DNA from: CAZHFA01 sp964534945
Lineage (GTDB): Bacteria; Bdellovibrionota_C; UBA2361; CAKMMH01
Reading direction: 5' to 3'
NCBI GenBank assembly: GCA_964534945.1
Contig: CAZHSB010000011.1
Coordinates: 1-38,574, forward strand
DNA length: 38,574 bases
Part shown: positions 1-8,527 of the stretch, in pieces
Layout: every line of letters begins with the position of its first letter
How positions within the stretch are numbered: position 1 is the stretch's first letter
Translations under genes and position numbers: made by a program
Notes under the pieces: generated by a model
Seen by the model: only the letters and a program-made list of their open reading frames with translations
Told to the model about the DNA's origin: nothing
Database searches by the model: none

Positions 1-2
1 AT

Positions 3-827
3 TTGAAGGAATTAAGAAGAAGATTTTATGCTAATGAAATAGGAACATCAGATGAAAGTATAGAAAGTCGAGTTATACAAGAGATTTTGTCAGGGAATAT
101 GGATCAAGCAGAAAGCTTGGTATTAAATAAAGAAAAAGCAGAGTTGCAGGCGAAATCATTGCGAGCAAAAGATGCTGAGTACGAAGCATTAGAATCTAAA
201 ATAAGTGAATCTGAAATTTTAAAAGACAACGTTGATTTGAAGGAATTAAGAAGAAGATTTTATGCTAATGAAATAGGAACATCAGATGAAAGTATAGAAA
301 GTCGAGTTATACAAGAGATTTTGTCAGGGAATATGGATCAAGCAGAAAGCTTGGTGTTAAATAAAGAAAAAGCAGAGTTGCAAGCGCAATCATTGCAAGC
401 AAGAGATAAAGAGTACCAAAAGTTAGAAGATGAAGTTAAAACATCTTATATATTAAAAGATAAAGTTAATCTAGAAGAACTAAGGAGAAGATTTTATGCT
501 AATGAAATAGGTGCATCAGATGAGAGTATAGAAAGTCGAGTAATCCAAGAGATTTTATCTAGGAATATGGAGCAAGCAGAAAGCTTAGTATTAAATAAAG
601 AAAAAGCAGAGTTACAAGCGCAATCATTGCAGGCAAGAGATAAAGAGTACCAAAAGTTAGAAGATGAAGTTAAAAATTCGGAAGCATTAAAAGACAAGGT
701 TGATCTAAAAGAATTAAGGAGAAGATTTTATGCTAATGAAATAGGTGCATCAGATGAAAGTATAGAAAGCCGAGTTATACAAGAGATTTTGTCAGGGAAT
801 ATGGATCAAGCAGAAAGCTTAGTATTG
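3..827 (+). repeat. 234-bp tandem coding repeat, three full copies plus a partial
   Basis: Units start at 3, 237, 471 and 705, exactly 234 bp apart. Each begins with the codons for L(K/E)ELRRRFYANEIG. Copies 1 and 2 are almost base-identical over their first 110 bases. Copies 2 and 3 share the segment QSLQARDKEYQKLEDEVK. The fourth copy stops near 827 at SLVL. The array probably continues upstream of the window. Confidence 0.95.
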
Positions 828-3137
828 GGAATGAGATCGCAAGAAGAGATGGTTGGAATTTTAAGGGCAAAAGAAAGCATTAAGGATATTCTAAATAGGA
901 AAGATGAAAATGGAAATGACCTCTCTACCCTAGAAAAATTAAGATTGCTAGGTGAATTATCGAAAGGATTGCCAGAAAATATTAGGGAGCTAGTTAATAA
1001 GGATATAAAGGAACAAGAAAAGATATTAAGACAAAAATTTTTAGAAGATTTTAAGAAGACAGATTATTACCAAAACACAATGGATTTTTTGAAAGAATTA
1101 AAAAAATATTATAAACAACCTGAAGAAATTATGAAGAAAGTTGTCGAGAAAATATTAGAACTTCAGAAAAAAGTAGAGGAAGCAAAGGATAAAGATGAAA
1201 AAGAGTCTTTATCATCAATGATAAACTTTATTGTTACATACTGGAAAAAATATAAAGATAAATTAGAAAACCAAAACAAACCAAATAATCAAGAATCATT
1301 ACCAAATAAAGAAAATAATGATAAAAAAAATCCGCTATTTTATGGGAATTTAAATTTTCTAGATAAAAAAGAAGATAAAGATTTTAAAAATAATACTGTG
1401 CCAAGCTTAAATAATAGTGAAGAAAAGATAAAAAATGGTAATAATGGAAAAGAAATTCCTCTAGTAAACTTAAATAAAAAGAAATTACGAGAAAATACAA
1501 AGGTGGTTAATAATGCAAAACAACAAGAGAAAAAAATAGAAATAAATAATATCCGACATGAAGAAAATAAAAATCACATAGGTGGGCAGGAAAATAATTC
1601 TTCAAAATACATCGAAAAATCAAGCAAAAAAGAAATATCTAAGGAGAATCTTCAAGCTAATGAGTTGAAAATTCAAGATATTAAAGAAGAGAACATAGAT
1701 AAAATCCAATTAAAGGTAAGTGAATCTTCAAAGAAGAAATTAGAATCTAATAATCATAGTAAAGAAATTAATAGAAAAATTTCAGAAAAAAATATTATGA
1801 GCGAAGAAAAAAATCATACTTCAAGACAAGAACAAGAAAATCTTGAAAATATTCAGGAAGATACTAATTCTGTTTTAAAAATAAAACAAGAGACAACTGC
1901 TCAAGTTAAAGATGAGAAATTTTCTAACAAAAATAACAAAGATCAATCAATAGTTAAAGAGAAAGAGCTTACCTTAGAAGAAAAATTCAAAGGAGAAAAG
2001 CGAGAGGTTTTAAAATCAGAGCAAAAGTATATTCAAAAAGATGACATTAAACTTTTTAATGAAAAGAAAAATGATCTTTTAACAGTTCAGGAAGAAAGTA
2101 TCTTTAGTAATGAAGAAAAAGAAATTGAAACTAAAAACAATGCAAGTACTCAAGAAGATAATTATGAAAATTATAAAGGGAATTTTTATAATAGCCTTAT
2201 AGACGAAATAACTGAAGAATCGTTTGAAATAAAAAAAGCAAAAACAAGTGATATCGAGGATGAAAAAGAAGATCAAAGTCGAACAATTATTCAAAAGCAA
2301 GAAGAGCTAGTTAAAGAGTTATTTGCTACTATCGATAAAGAGTCAGAAAAATCAGAAAAAGTTGTAAAAGATATTGTGACAGAAGCAAATGTACAGACAC
2401 CAATCAATAAAAATGATTTTGATTTTTTAACAGATGATTTTTTTGAAAATACTAATGAAGAAATTATAGAAGAAAATACTAAAGAAGATGAGGACAAAGA
2501 GAAAAATTTATCAAGTTCCAATATAAGCAAAATCGAATCTATGTTTGAAAAAATAGATATAGAAAATGAATTACTAAGAAGAGATGATATAAGTTCAATT
2601 AACTCTGGAAAAAGAAAACGTAATTATGATGAAAGATTATTGATGAGATCTGTTCAAGAAACAGTCATCTTATTGATGCTTCTTAGAAAATTTAACCTAA
2701 ATTACGATGCATTATTAAAAGACGAGTTGGCTGGCGAGAGAATTAGTCCAACTATGGAAGATTATAAAAGCATTTTTAATAAAATATTAAGATCTCGATC
2801 ATATAGGTGGAAAGTAATGCAAAGGAAGAAGGCTTATAAGGATCTTTTAAAGATGAGAATTTATAATACACAAAGATTTTTAGTGTTGATGCTATTGCAA
2901 ATTCTTACATGTAACAGAGATTCTTATGGCAAGAAAAAAGATGAATTGGAAAGATTTTTAATCTCATTATCTCCAGAGATAAAAAAAGCCATCAAAACAG
3001 ATATAACTTTTAAGCAAGTAATAAAATCTATTGGGCATGAAAGATTACAAAAGATTATTGATATAAAAAGATTGTATGATGTTAAGCCATTAGTTTTAGA
3101 AAAAAATAATGGAAACGAAGAAGCTACGAAACTTTAA
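3..3137 (+). CDS. Large repeat-containing charged protein, 5' partial
   Basis: I do not recognise this protein. The frame is open at the window edge: the first two bases complete a GAT codon identical to the one before each later repeat, so the true start lies upstream. Residues 1-275 hold four tandem copies of a 78-residue unit, the last one partial, rich in Glu, Lys and Leu and probably helical. A helical stretch follows to about residue 420. Residues 420-865 are a Lys/Glu/Asn-rich, low-complexity, probably disordered linker. The last 170 residues, starting at a KRKRNYDERLLMRSV segment, are denser in hydrophobic residues and look folded. No signal peptide or TM segment is visible in this part. 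It converges on the RNB gene with a 10-base gap. Coding is certain; function is unknown. Confidence 0.85.
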   Translation: MKELRRRFYANEIGTSDESIESRVIQEILSGNMDQAESLVLNKEKAELQAKSLRAKDAEYEALESKISESEILKDNVDLKELRRRFYANEIGTSDESIESRVIQEILSGNMDQAESLVLNKEKAELQAQSLQARDKEYQKLEDEVKTSYILKDKVNLEELRRRFYANEIGASDESIESRVIQEILSRNMEQAESLVLNKEKAELQAQSLQARDKEYQKLEDEVKNSEALKDKVDLKELRRRFYANEIGASDESIESRVIQEILSGNMDQAESLVLGMRSQEEMVGILRAKESIKDILNRKDENGNDLSTLEKLRLLGELSKGLPENIRELVNKDIKEQEKILRQKFLEDFKKTDYYQNTMDFLKELKKYYKQPEEIMKKVVEKILELQKKVEEAKDKDEKESLSSMINFIVTYWKKYKDKLENQNKPNNQESLPNKENNDKKNPLFYGNLNFLDKKEDKDFKNNTVPSLNNSEEKIKNGNNGKEIPLVNLNKKKLRENTKVVNNAKQQEKKIEINNIRHEENKNHIGGQENNSSKYIEKSSKKEISKENLQANELKIQDIKEENIDKIQLKVSESSKKKLESNNHSKEINRKISEKNIMSEEKNHTSRQEQENLENIQEDTNSVLKIKQETTAQVKDEKFSNKNNKDQSIVKEKELTLEEKFKGEKREVLKSEQKYIQKDDIKLFNEKKNDLLTVQEESIFSNEEKEIETKNNASTQEDNYENYKGNFYNSLIDEITEESFEIKKAKTSDIEDEKEDQSRTIIQKQEELVKELFATIDKESEKSEKVVKDIVTEANVQTPINKNDFDFLTDDFFENTNEEIIEENTKEDEDKEKNLSSSNISKIESMFEKIDIENELLRRDDISSINSGKRKRNYDERLLMRSVQETVILLMLLRKFNLNYDALLKDELAGERISPTMEDYKSIFNKILRSRSYRWKVMQRKKAYKDLLKMRIYNTQRFLVLMLLQILTCNRDSYGKKKDELERFLISLSPEIKKAIKTDITFKQVIKSIGHERLQKIIDIKRLYDVKPLVLEKNNGNEEATKL

Positions 3138-3147
3138 TGTAAAAGTT

Positions 3148-4881
3148 TTATTTTATTTCCTCAAATAAAAATCGTTGTTTTTTTAATAAAAAACCAAGAA
3201 GATTTACTTTTACAGATTTTCCAATTGTAAAATCTGGAGATGTCGGCAATACTCCCCATTTTTTAAATGTTTCGACTTCAATCAAAGCATGATCTCCTTT
3301 TATTTGAGTAATTGTTCCCAAAAAAGGTGTTCCAATAAGACTTAATTTTGATGTTAACATTTCTAAAAAACGAAATGTATAAAAACGAACGCCATAATTT
3401 TTCATTTGACGATTAATTTTGTTAACCATTTTTTTTATTTCAACTGCACTATATCCGCGAGTTTTATCTTGCAAAATTGATCGTGCTTGAATTTGATTTA
3501 TTATTCCTGCAGAAAGTCTTCCTTTCATATCACAATATGAAAGAACTTTTAAAAAAGCATGACCACGATTTTTATTTTCATAATAAGATCTTTTTAAGAA
3601 AACATTTAAAAGATCATTTAAAATTTTCTCTGATTCGTTAATATCTTGTTTTCTAAAAATACGAGAATTGAAATTCATCTCTTGTAATTGAGATAAAATT
3701 TCCATTAAAAGAATCGGAGTCTTAAAAATTTCACTTGTTGCTGGAATTCCAATTTTATTTAAATTTCTTATAATTTCTTTTTTCTTCTGTAAAGATAACA
3801 ACCTTTGGACTTTAAATATCGCTTTTTTTGGCTTATTCTTACTTAGAAAATTAGCGAAAATTTCTTTTGACTTTATTATAATTTCGCTAAGTAATAAATT
3901 AACGTTTAAATCACAAGTGTTATCAGCATTATTAAATTGAGGGGCGCCAAGTCTTTGAGATTTTAGTATATACCCAATTTCCATTATGATTTTTATATCT
4001 TCTAATGAATTTGCATTTTCAGGAGTAATTTGTTCGTGTATCTTTACATTTGCTAAAAATGGATCTTTTGTTAATTTTACTCGCTTAGCCTTATTTACTT
4101 CAAGCTCAAGGATCCAAGCGGGACTTTTCTTAGTAGAGGATAAATGAGAGCATTCAAAATTTGCTAAATTTCCAAGTACAGAAAGGCGGGATTTTGAGCC
4201 ATAAATAGTAGCTCCTAAATTTATAGCAAAATCTTTTTGTCGTCCGCGAGGCTCTATTAACCAGCTAATATCTGCGATCGCAATAGTTAACTGATAAATA
4301 TCTGTAGATATTCTTTTTGCATAGAATGCATCTTCAGGATCTAATGTGCCCTCTGAATCAATGGCGATAAAAGGTATATGTGTTAAATCGGGAATATTAC
4401 TATTTAAACTTTTCATTTCTCTTATGTAAGATTCATTTATTTTAGGAGGTATTCCAAAATAAGCATCAAAAATTTTTTTAATTTTTTCAATATGCTCATT
4501 TGTTAGTAGCATCGTATCATGAAAATAAGTAGAAAATAAATTTTGAATTCCTTTATAGCCAGATTGTCTTTGAATAATTACTTTAACATTAAATCTTTCT
4601 TCAAAATCGCATACCCATTTTTTTAGTGACTCTTCCTTTTCCAGAGGAACATACACTCTTAATGGAACGATACTTAATTTTCCATTTTTTAATGTAATAG
4701 TGGTTTTATTCAAATCTTTTTCTAATATTTCAATACCAATGGGGATTGTGGATTTTGCATCACTAAACATTAAATTTCTTCTTGGTTGTGAAAAAGATAC
4801 TTGCGTTAAGTCTATTTTTTCATTTGAGGTGATGTTATTTAAATTCATATTACAAAAAATTAAAAAATTATCTTGACTCAT
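3148..4881 (-). CDS. Divergent RNase II/R family (RNB domain) exoribonuclease
   Basis: The 577-residue protein carries an RNB domain at about 165-500, with a small C-terminal S1-like segment suggested by GTITQIKGDHALIEVE. The metal-binding motif reads IDSEGTLDPEDA, giving D175, D181, E183 and D184, followed by IAIADISWLI, as in RNase II. Escherichia coli RNase II has Asp (D209) where this protein has E183. The usual SPIRRY-type motif is replaced by DMKGRLSAG, which keeps one Arg. RNase II and R degrade RNA 3' to 5'; whether this divergent copy is active is uncertain. The start at 4881 has only a weak ribosome-binding site (TGGTAG), and Met12 is an alternative start. The start codon overlaps the region of the divergent ilv promoter. 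Confidence 0.8.
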   Translation of the reverse strand: MSQDNFLIFCNMNLNNITSNEKIDLTQVSFSQPRRNLMFSDAKSTIPIGIEILEKDLNKTTITLKNGKLSIVPLRVYVPLEKEESLKKWVCDFEERFNVKVIIQRQSGYKGIQNLFSTYFHDTMLLTNEHIEKIKKIFDAYFGIPPKINESYIREMKSLNSNIPDLTHIPFIAIDSEGTLDPEDAFYAKRISTDIYQLTIAIADISWLIEPRGRQKDFAINLGATIYGSKSRLSVLGNLANFECSHLSSTKKSPAWILELEVNKAKRVKLTKDPFLANVKIHEQITPENANSLEDIKIIMEIGYILKSQRLGAPQFNNADNTCDLNVNLLLSEIIIKSKEIFANFLSKNKPKKAIFKVQRLLSLQKKKEIIRNLNKIGIPATSEIFKTPILLMEILSQLQEMNFNSRIFRKQDINESEKILNDLLNVFLKRSYYENKNRGHAFLKVLSYCDMKGRLSAGIINQIQARSILQDKTRGYSAVEIKKMVNKINRQMKNYGVRFYTFRFLEMLTSKLSLIGTPFLGTITQIKGDHALIEVETFKKWGVLPTSPDFTIGKSVKVNLLGFLLKKQRFLFEEIK

Positions 4882-4902
4882 GCTACCATTTTAAGCTATA
4901 AA
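4873..4902 (+). promoter_or_regulatory. Sigma-70-type promoter for the ilv leader
   Basis: TTGACT at 4873-4878 and TATAAA at 4897-4902 are separated by 18 bases. Predicted transcription starts near 4908-4910, only a few bases before the leader ATG at 4913. The spacer overlaps the start codon of the divergent RNB gene. Confidence 0.6.
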
Positions 4903-4912
4903 TCAAAATAGA

Positions 4913-4999
4913 ATGATTCATAGTAAATTAAACCACATTGTTGTTCTATCTGTCGTAGTGCTCCTTTTAGATGCAAGATGTGGTTCTGTGCCTGCATGA
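4913..4999 (+). CDS. ilvL: ilvBN leader peptide, attenuation control
   Basis: This 28-codon ORF begins MIHSKLNHIVVLSVVVLLL and ends at TGA 4997-4999. Codons 9-19 (4937-4969) encode IVVLSVVVLLL, ten branched-chain residues in eleven, directly upstream of the acetolactate synthase genes. That is the signature of an ilv leader peptide, in which ribosome stalling at Val/Leu/Ile codons senses shortage of the charged tRNAs. No Shine-Dalgarno sequence precedes the ATG, and the promoter predicts a 5' end 3-5 bases upstream, so translation may be leaderless. The 3' part of the ORF (4974-4983) carries the sequence that can pair with the terminator's left arm. The symbol is given by analogy with enterobacterial ilvL/ivbL. 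Confidence 0.85.
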   Translation: MIHSKLNHIVVLSVVVLLLDARCGSVPA

Positions 5000-5042
5000 G
5001 ATAAATAAGGCATAGAGTTGGCGAAAAAAGCCCCACATCTTG
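4974..5042 (+). promoter_or_regulatory. Predicted antiterminator of the ilv attenuator
   Basis: CAAGATGTGG at 4974-4983 is identical to the right-arm segment of the terminator (5051-5060), so it can pair instead with CCACATCTTG at 5033-5042. Between them an 8-bp stem (4986-4993 with 5008-5015, one G-T pair) spans the leader stop codon and is compatible with the antiterminator. A ribosome stalled early in the Val/Leu run would leave 4974-4983 free to form it. Confidence 0.7.
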
Positions 5043-5071
5043 TCTTCTTACAAGATGTGGGGCTTTTTTCG
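5022..5071 (+). terminator. Attenuator terminator before ilvB
   Basis: A perfect 21-bp stem (5022-5042 with 5051-5071) encloses an 8-base loop, and the right arm contains a run of six T. It lies between the leader peptide stop and ilvB. Its left arm is shared with the predicted antiterminator. Confidence 0.9.
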
Positions 5072-5108
5072 TTTTTAGGATATATTTAAAAATTTTTAAG
5101 GATAAAAA

Positions 5109-6851
5109 ATGAATATTGCTTTTAACGAAAAAAATATGAATGAAAAATACATAAAACAAAAATCTGGAAAATGTAGTGGTGCAGATGCTGTCATTCAAAT
5201 GATTTTAGAAGAGGGAATAGACACAGTTTTCGGATATCCTGGAGGCGCAATTATTCCAGTTTACGATTCTTTATATAAATATCAAAATTCTATAAAGCAT
5301 ATATTGGTTAGACATGAACAGTGCGCGGCACATGCTGCAGAAGGATATGCACAAATTACAGGACGTCCTGGAGTTTGCATTGCGACATCGGGCCCTGGTG
5401 CAACAAATCTTGTAACGGGAATTGCTGACGCAATGATAGATTCAATTCCTCTTGTTTGTATAACTGGGCAAGTTAATTCTTCACTTCTTGGTTCTGATGC
5501 TTTTCAAGAAATAGATATCGCAGGAATAACGGTTCCAATTACAAAATGGAATTGTATAGTAAAGAACGCTTCTGATATTCCAATGGCTTTAAAAAAAGCT
5601 TTTTATGTTGCATCAACAGGAAGACCTGGCCCTGTCTTGGTCGATATTACTAAAGATGCACAAAACGGTTCTTTTTATTGGGAAGATATAGATACAAATT
5701 TTAGAGAATATACATATGGTATACCTAATTGCTCAAATGAAAATATAAGAAAAGCAGTAAAACTTATAAATGAATCAAAACGTCCATTTTTATTTATAGG
5801 ACATGGTGTAAAAATCTCAAAAGCCGAAAACGAAATTATTGAGTTGATGGAAAGGGCAGATATTCCAACAGCCACGACTCTTCTGGGGTTGTCATCTATA
5901 CCAAGCAAGCATAAAAATTATGTAGGAATGCTTGGCATGCATGGAAACTATGCTCCCAATATTCTTACAAATGAAGCAGATTTAATAATAGCAGTCGGTA
6001 TGAGGTTCGACGATAGAGTTACTAGTTCACTCGAAAAATATGCACCTAATACAAAGATTATTCATATTGATATAGATCCAGCAGAAATATCTAAAAATTT
6101 AAAAGTTGAAGTCGCGCTTTCTGGAGATGCAAAGGAAATACTTCAAAAATTGTTATTGCTAATAAAAGATACTCATCACAATCTTTGGTTAGAAGAATTC
6201 AAGAAATTAAATGAAGTAGAATTTGAAAAAGTTATTAAAAAAGATTTTTACTCTGAATCGAATGAAATTTTAATGAGCGAGGTTATAAACGTTTTATCAG
6301 ATCTTACGAATGGAAATGCAATTATTGTTGCAGATGTTGGACAACATCAAATGATGACAGCACGCTATTATAAATTTAAAGACAAAAACTCTTTTTTCAC
6401 CTCAGGTGGTTTAGGAACAATGGGATATGCGCTTCCTGTGGCAATAGGGATTGCAAGTACATATCCCAAGAAAAAAGTAATAGCAATCGCAGGAGATGGA
6501 TCTTTTCAAATGACATTGCAAGAACTTGGGACTCTTATTCAAGAAGATTTTGATGTAAAAATAATAGTTTTAAATAATAGTTTTTTAGGTATGGTTCGTC
6601 AGTGGCAAGAATTATTTTTTGAAAAAAGATATTCTTTTGTTGATATTAAAAGTCCAAGGTTCCAAACTCTTGCGTCGTCTTATGGTATTCCCGCATTTAG
6701 AGTTGAAAAAAAAGATGAATTAAAAAATACAATTGAAAAATTTTTGTCAGTAGAAGGATCTGCTTTTTTAGAGGTCGTAGTAGTAAAAGAACAAAACGTT
6801 ATGCCAATGATAGAATCAGGGGCTAGCGTACATCAAATAAGGTTAAAGTAA
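5109..6851 (+). CDS. ilvB: Acetolactate synthase, large catalytic subunit
   Basis: Catalyses the first common step of branched-chain amino acid synthesis: two pyruvate to acetolactate, or pyruvate plus 2-oxobutyrate to acetohydroxybutyrate. It uses thiamine diphosphate, Mg and FAD. The 580-residue length is typical. The N-terminal domain has FGYPGGAIIPVYD and the catalytic glutamate E70 in RHEQCAAHAAEGYA. The C-terminal ThDP-binding motif is GDGSF (462-466) with a conserved LNNSFLGMVRQWQ downstream. The ATG at 5109 has AAGGA five to six bases upstream. ilvN follows after a 2-base gap, so both are co-transcribed and translationally linked. Expression is expected to depend on the upstream leader peptide and attenuator. 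Confidence 0.97.
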   Translation: MNIAFNEKNMNEKYIKQKSGKCSGADAVIQMILEEGIDTVFGYPGGAIIPVYDSLYKYQNSIKHILVRHEQCAAHAAEGYAQITGRPGVCIATSGPGATNLVTGIADAMIDSIPLVCITGQVNSSLLGSDAFQEIDIAGITVPITKWNCIVKNASDIPMALKKAFYVASTGRPGPVLVDITKDAQNGSFYWEDIDTNFREYTYGIPNCSNENIRKAVKLINESKRPFLFIGHGVKISKAENEIIELMERADIPTATTLLGLSSIPSKHKNYVGMLGMHGNYAPNILTNEADLIIAVGMRFDDRVTSSLEKYAPNTKIIHIDIDPAEISKNLKVEVALSGDAKEILQKLLLLIKDTHHNLWLEEFKKLNEVEFEKVIKKDFYSESNEILMSEVINVLSDLTNGNAIIVADVGQHQMMTARYYKFKDKNSFFTSGGLGTMGYALPVAIGIASTYPKKKVIAIAGDGSFQMTLQELGTLIQEDFDVKIIVLNNSFLGMVRQWQELFFEKRYSFVDIKSPRFQTLASSYGIPAFRVEKKDELKNTIEKFLSVEGSAFLEVVVVKEQNVMPMIESGASVHQIRLK

Positions 6852-6853
6852 TT

Positions 6854-7378
6854 ATGAACAGATATACATTATTAGTTTTATCAGATAGTGCTCCTGGAAT
6901 ACTTCAAAGGCTTACATCAATTTTTACAAGACGTTCAATAAACATAGAAAGCCTAACAGCGTCAGAAAGTAAAATGATAAGTACTTCAAGAATTACGGTG
7001 GTTTTTAAAGCTGATAATATAGAAACAGCAAAAAAAATATTAACTCCTGTAAAACGTATAGTAGAAGTAATAGAGGCTATATTAAAAACAGACGAGGAAT
7101 TATTATTTAAGGAAATAGCTTTTTTTAGAATAAGTTTTTCTTCACAAGATGAAATGAAAGAAATTGAAAAGATTGTTTTTGAAAATTACGGAAAAATTGT
7201 TATGAAAAATTGCAAAACTCTTGTAATAGAAAAAACAGGGAAAGAATCTGTAATAGATAATTTTCATAAAATTTTAAATAAAAACTTTAATATAAATTAT
7301 TTTACTAGATCAGGACGTATTGCAATGTCATGGCAAACAGGTGATAGAATAATTGGTGATCAATTGATAGAAGTATAA
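6854..7378 (+). CDS. ilvN: Acetolactate synthase, small regulatory subunit
   Basis: The 174-residue protein has an N-terminal ACT domain (YTLLVLSDSAPGILQRLTSIF, with RRSINIESL) and a C-terminal small-subunit domain ending in the conserved ARSGRIAM-like segment (TRSGRIAMSW). It binds the large subunit, stimulates it and confers valine feedback inhibition in characterised homologues. Its length fits the long small-subunit type (IlvH/IlvN with a C-terminal domain). It starts 2 bases after the ilvB stop and ends 2 bases before the convergent CNNM gene, with no obvious terminator between. Confidence 0.95.
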   Translation: MNRYTLLVLSDSAPGILQRLTSIFTRRSINIESLTASESKMISTSRITVVFKADNIETAKKILTPVKRIVEVIEAILKTDEELLFKEIAFFRISFSSQDEMKEIEKIVFENYGKIVMKNCKTLVIEKTGKESVIDNFHKILNKNFNINYFTRSGRIAMSWQTGDRIIGDQLIEV

Positions 7379-7380
7379 AA

Positions 7381-8442
7381 TCATACTTTCTTATTTAATT
7401 GTTCTTGGCATTTTTTAAAACGCAACAATCTTGCAACTGCACGAAGATTACTGACGGCATCATATTCATCGACAATTTCATGACCGACAATTTTTTCGAT
7501 GACATCTTCTAATGTTATAATTCCCGCAAGTCCTCCATATTCATCAACCACAGAGTACAGGTGTTCATTTGAATTAAACATATCAAGTAAAAGAGAATCG
7601 CAACGCATTAAATCTGGAACCACTTTCAATGGTCTAGCAAGTTCTTCCAATTTTTTTTCTTTATTTCCTTTTACAAGCTCAAGCAAAATATCTCTTTGCG
7701 TAACATATCCTGTTAGAGTATCTGGCTCTTCTTGGTCATATAATGGAATTCGTGAAAAAGCCAACGTATTAAGCCTAGAAGATATTTCATTTAACGTTAA
7801 GGTTTCTAAAAAGCGCACGACAACGGTTCTCGGAGTCATTACTGTTCTTATAAGAATTTGATCTAATTCGATGATATTTTCTATGACAGCTCCCTCTAGA
7901 TTATCGAGAGAGCCTTCTTTCGTACCAATTTCAGCCATTGATAACATCTCTTCTGGTGAAACTTCTTCTTCTTTATGATTTGATTTAATTTTTTTTGCTA
8001 ACCAATCAGAAATATGAATTAAAGGAGATAATATTTTTATTAGCCAAAGTAATGGAAATGCAAAAAATTTTGCAACTGTTTTTGAATAAACAACACCTAC
8101 TAGTTTTGGAAGAATTTCACTCAAATATAAAATTGCTAATGTGTATGCTACTGAAAAAGGTAAAAGTGCATTTGGTCCGAAAACTTCCCCTGTTGCCCAA
8201 CCAGCGACTGATGCTCCAGCAGTATGCGCCACAGTATTTAATATTAAAATTGCAGAAATGGGTTTTCCCATATCTTCTTTAAAATCTAAAAGTAATTTTC
8301 CAGATTTACTGCCTTTCTTTGCTTCGTATTGTACATATGGCATTGAAATGGCATAAAATGCTGCTTCCATTAGGGAACATAAAAAAGAAACGCCTATAGA
8401 GACTATAAGAGTGATAATTAAAATTATAATAGTGCTTGTCAT
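7381..8442 (-). CDS. CNNM/HlyC-CorC-type membrane protein with CBS pair, no CorC domain
   Basis: Domains in order are a DUF21/CNNM transmembrane region (1-150, several TM helices, with SLMEAAFYAIS and YLSEILPK), a linker, and two CBS domains (about 195-325) with RTVMTPRTVVV and VVDEYGGLAGIITLEDVIEKIVG. The family is linked to magnesium or cobalt efflux and ion homeostasis. The usual C-terminal CorC_HlyC domain is missing: the protein stops about 30 residues after the second CBS domain. I chose ATG 8442 over the upstream TTG at 8493, because the ATG begins directly with the hydrophobic segment. Neither site has a good ribosome-binding sequence. Confidence 0.85.
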   Translation of the reverse strand: MTSTIIILIITLIVSIGVSFLCSLMEAAFYAISMPYVQYEAKKGSKSGKLLLDFKEDMGKPISAILILNTVAHTAGASVAGWATGEVFGPNALLPFSVAYTLAILYLSEILPKLVGVVYSKTVAKFFAFPLLWLIKILSPLIHISDWLAKKIKSNHKEEEVSPEEMLSMAEIGTKEGSLDNLEGAVIENIIELDQILIRTVMTPRTVVVRFLETLTLNEISSRLNTLAFSRIPLYDQEEPDTLTGYVTQRDILLELVKGNKEKKLEELARPLKVVPDLMRCDSLLLDMFNSNEHLYSVVDEYGGLAGIITLEDVIEKIVGHEIVDEYDAVSNLRAVARLLRFKKCQEQLNKKV

Positions 8443-8527
8443 TATAAGATAACATAAAAAAATAAAACCATTCCACTTTAATATAAAAATCAAAACATAT
8501 CAATTAAGAGGAAAATTCTTATAAATT

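Noticed and set aside
3..827. CRISPR-like array
   Set aside because: The repeats are 234 bp, contiguous, in frame and coding, with no spacers.
4900..5108. T-box riboswitch before ilvB
   Set aside because: The region instead contains a Val/Leu-rich leader ORF and a sequence-repeat antiterminator; no T-box consensus bulge or stem I layout was found.
7499..8356. Plus-strand ORFs inside the CNNM gene
   Set aside because: They are antisense frames of a gene with clear CBS motifs and have no ribosome-binding sites.
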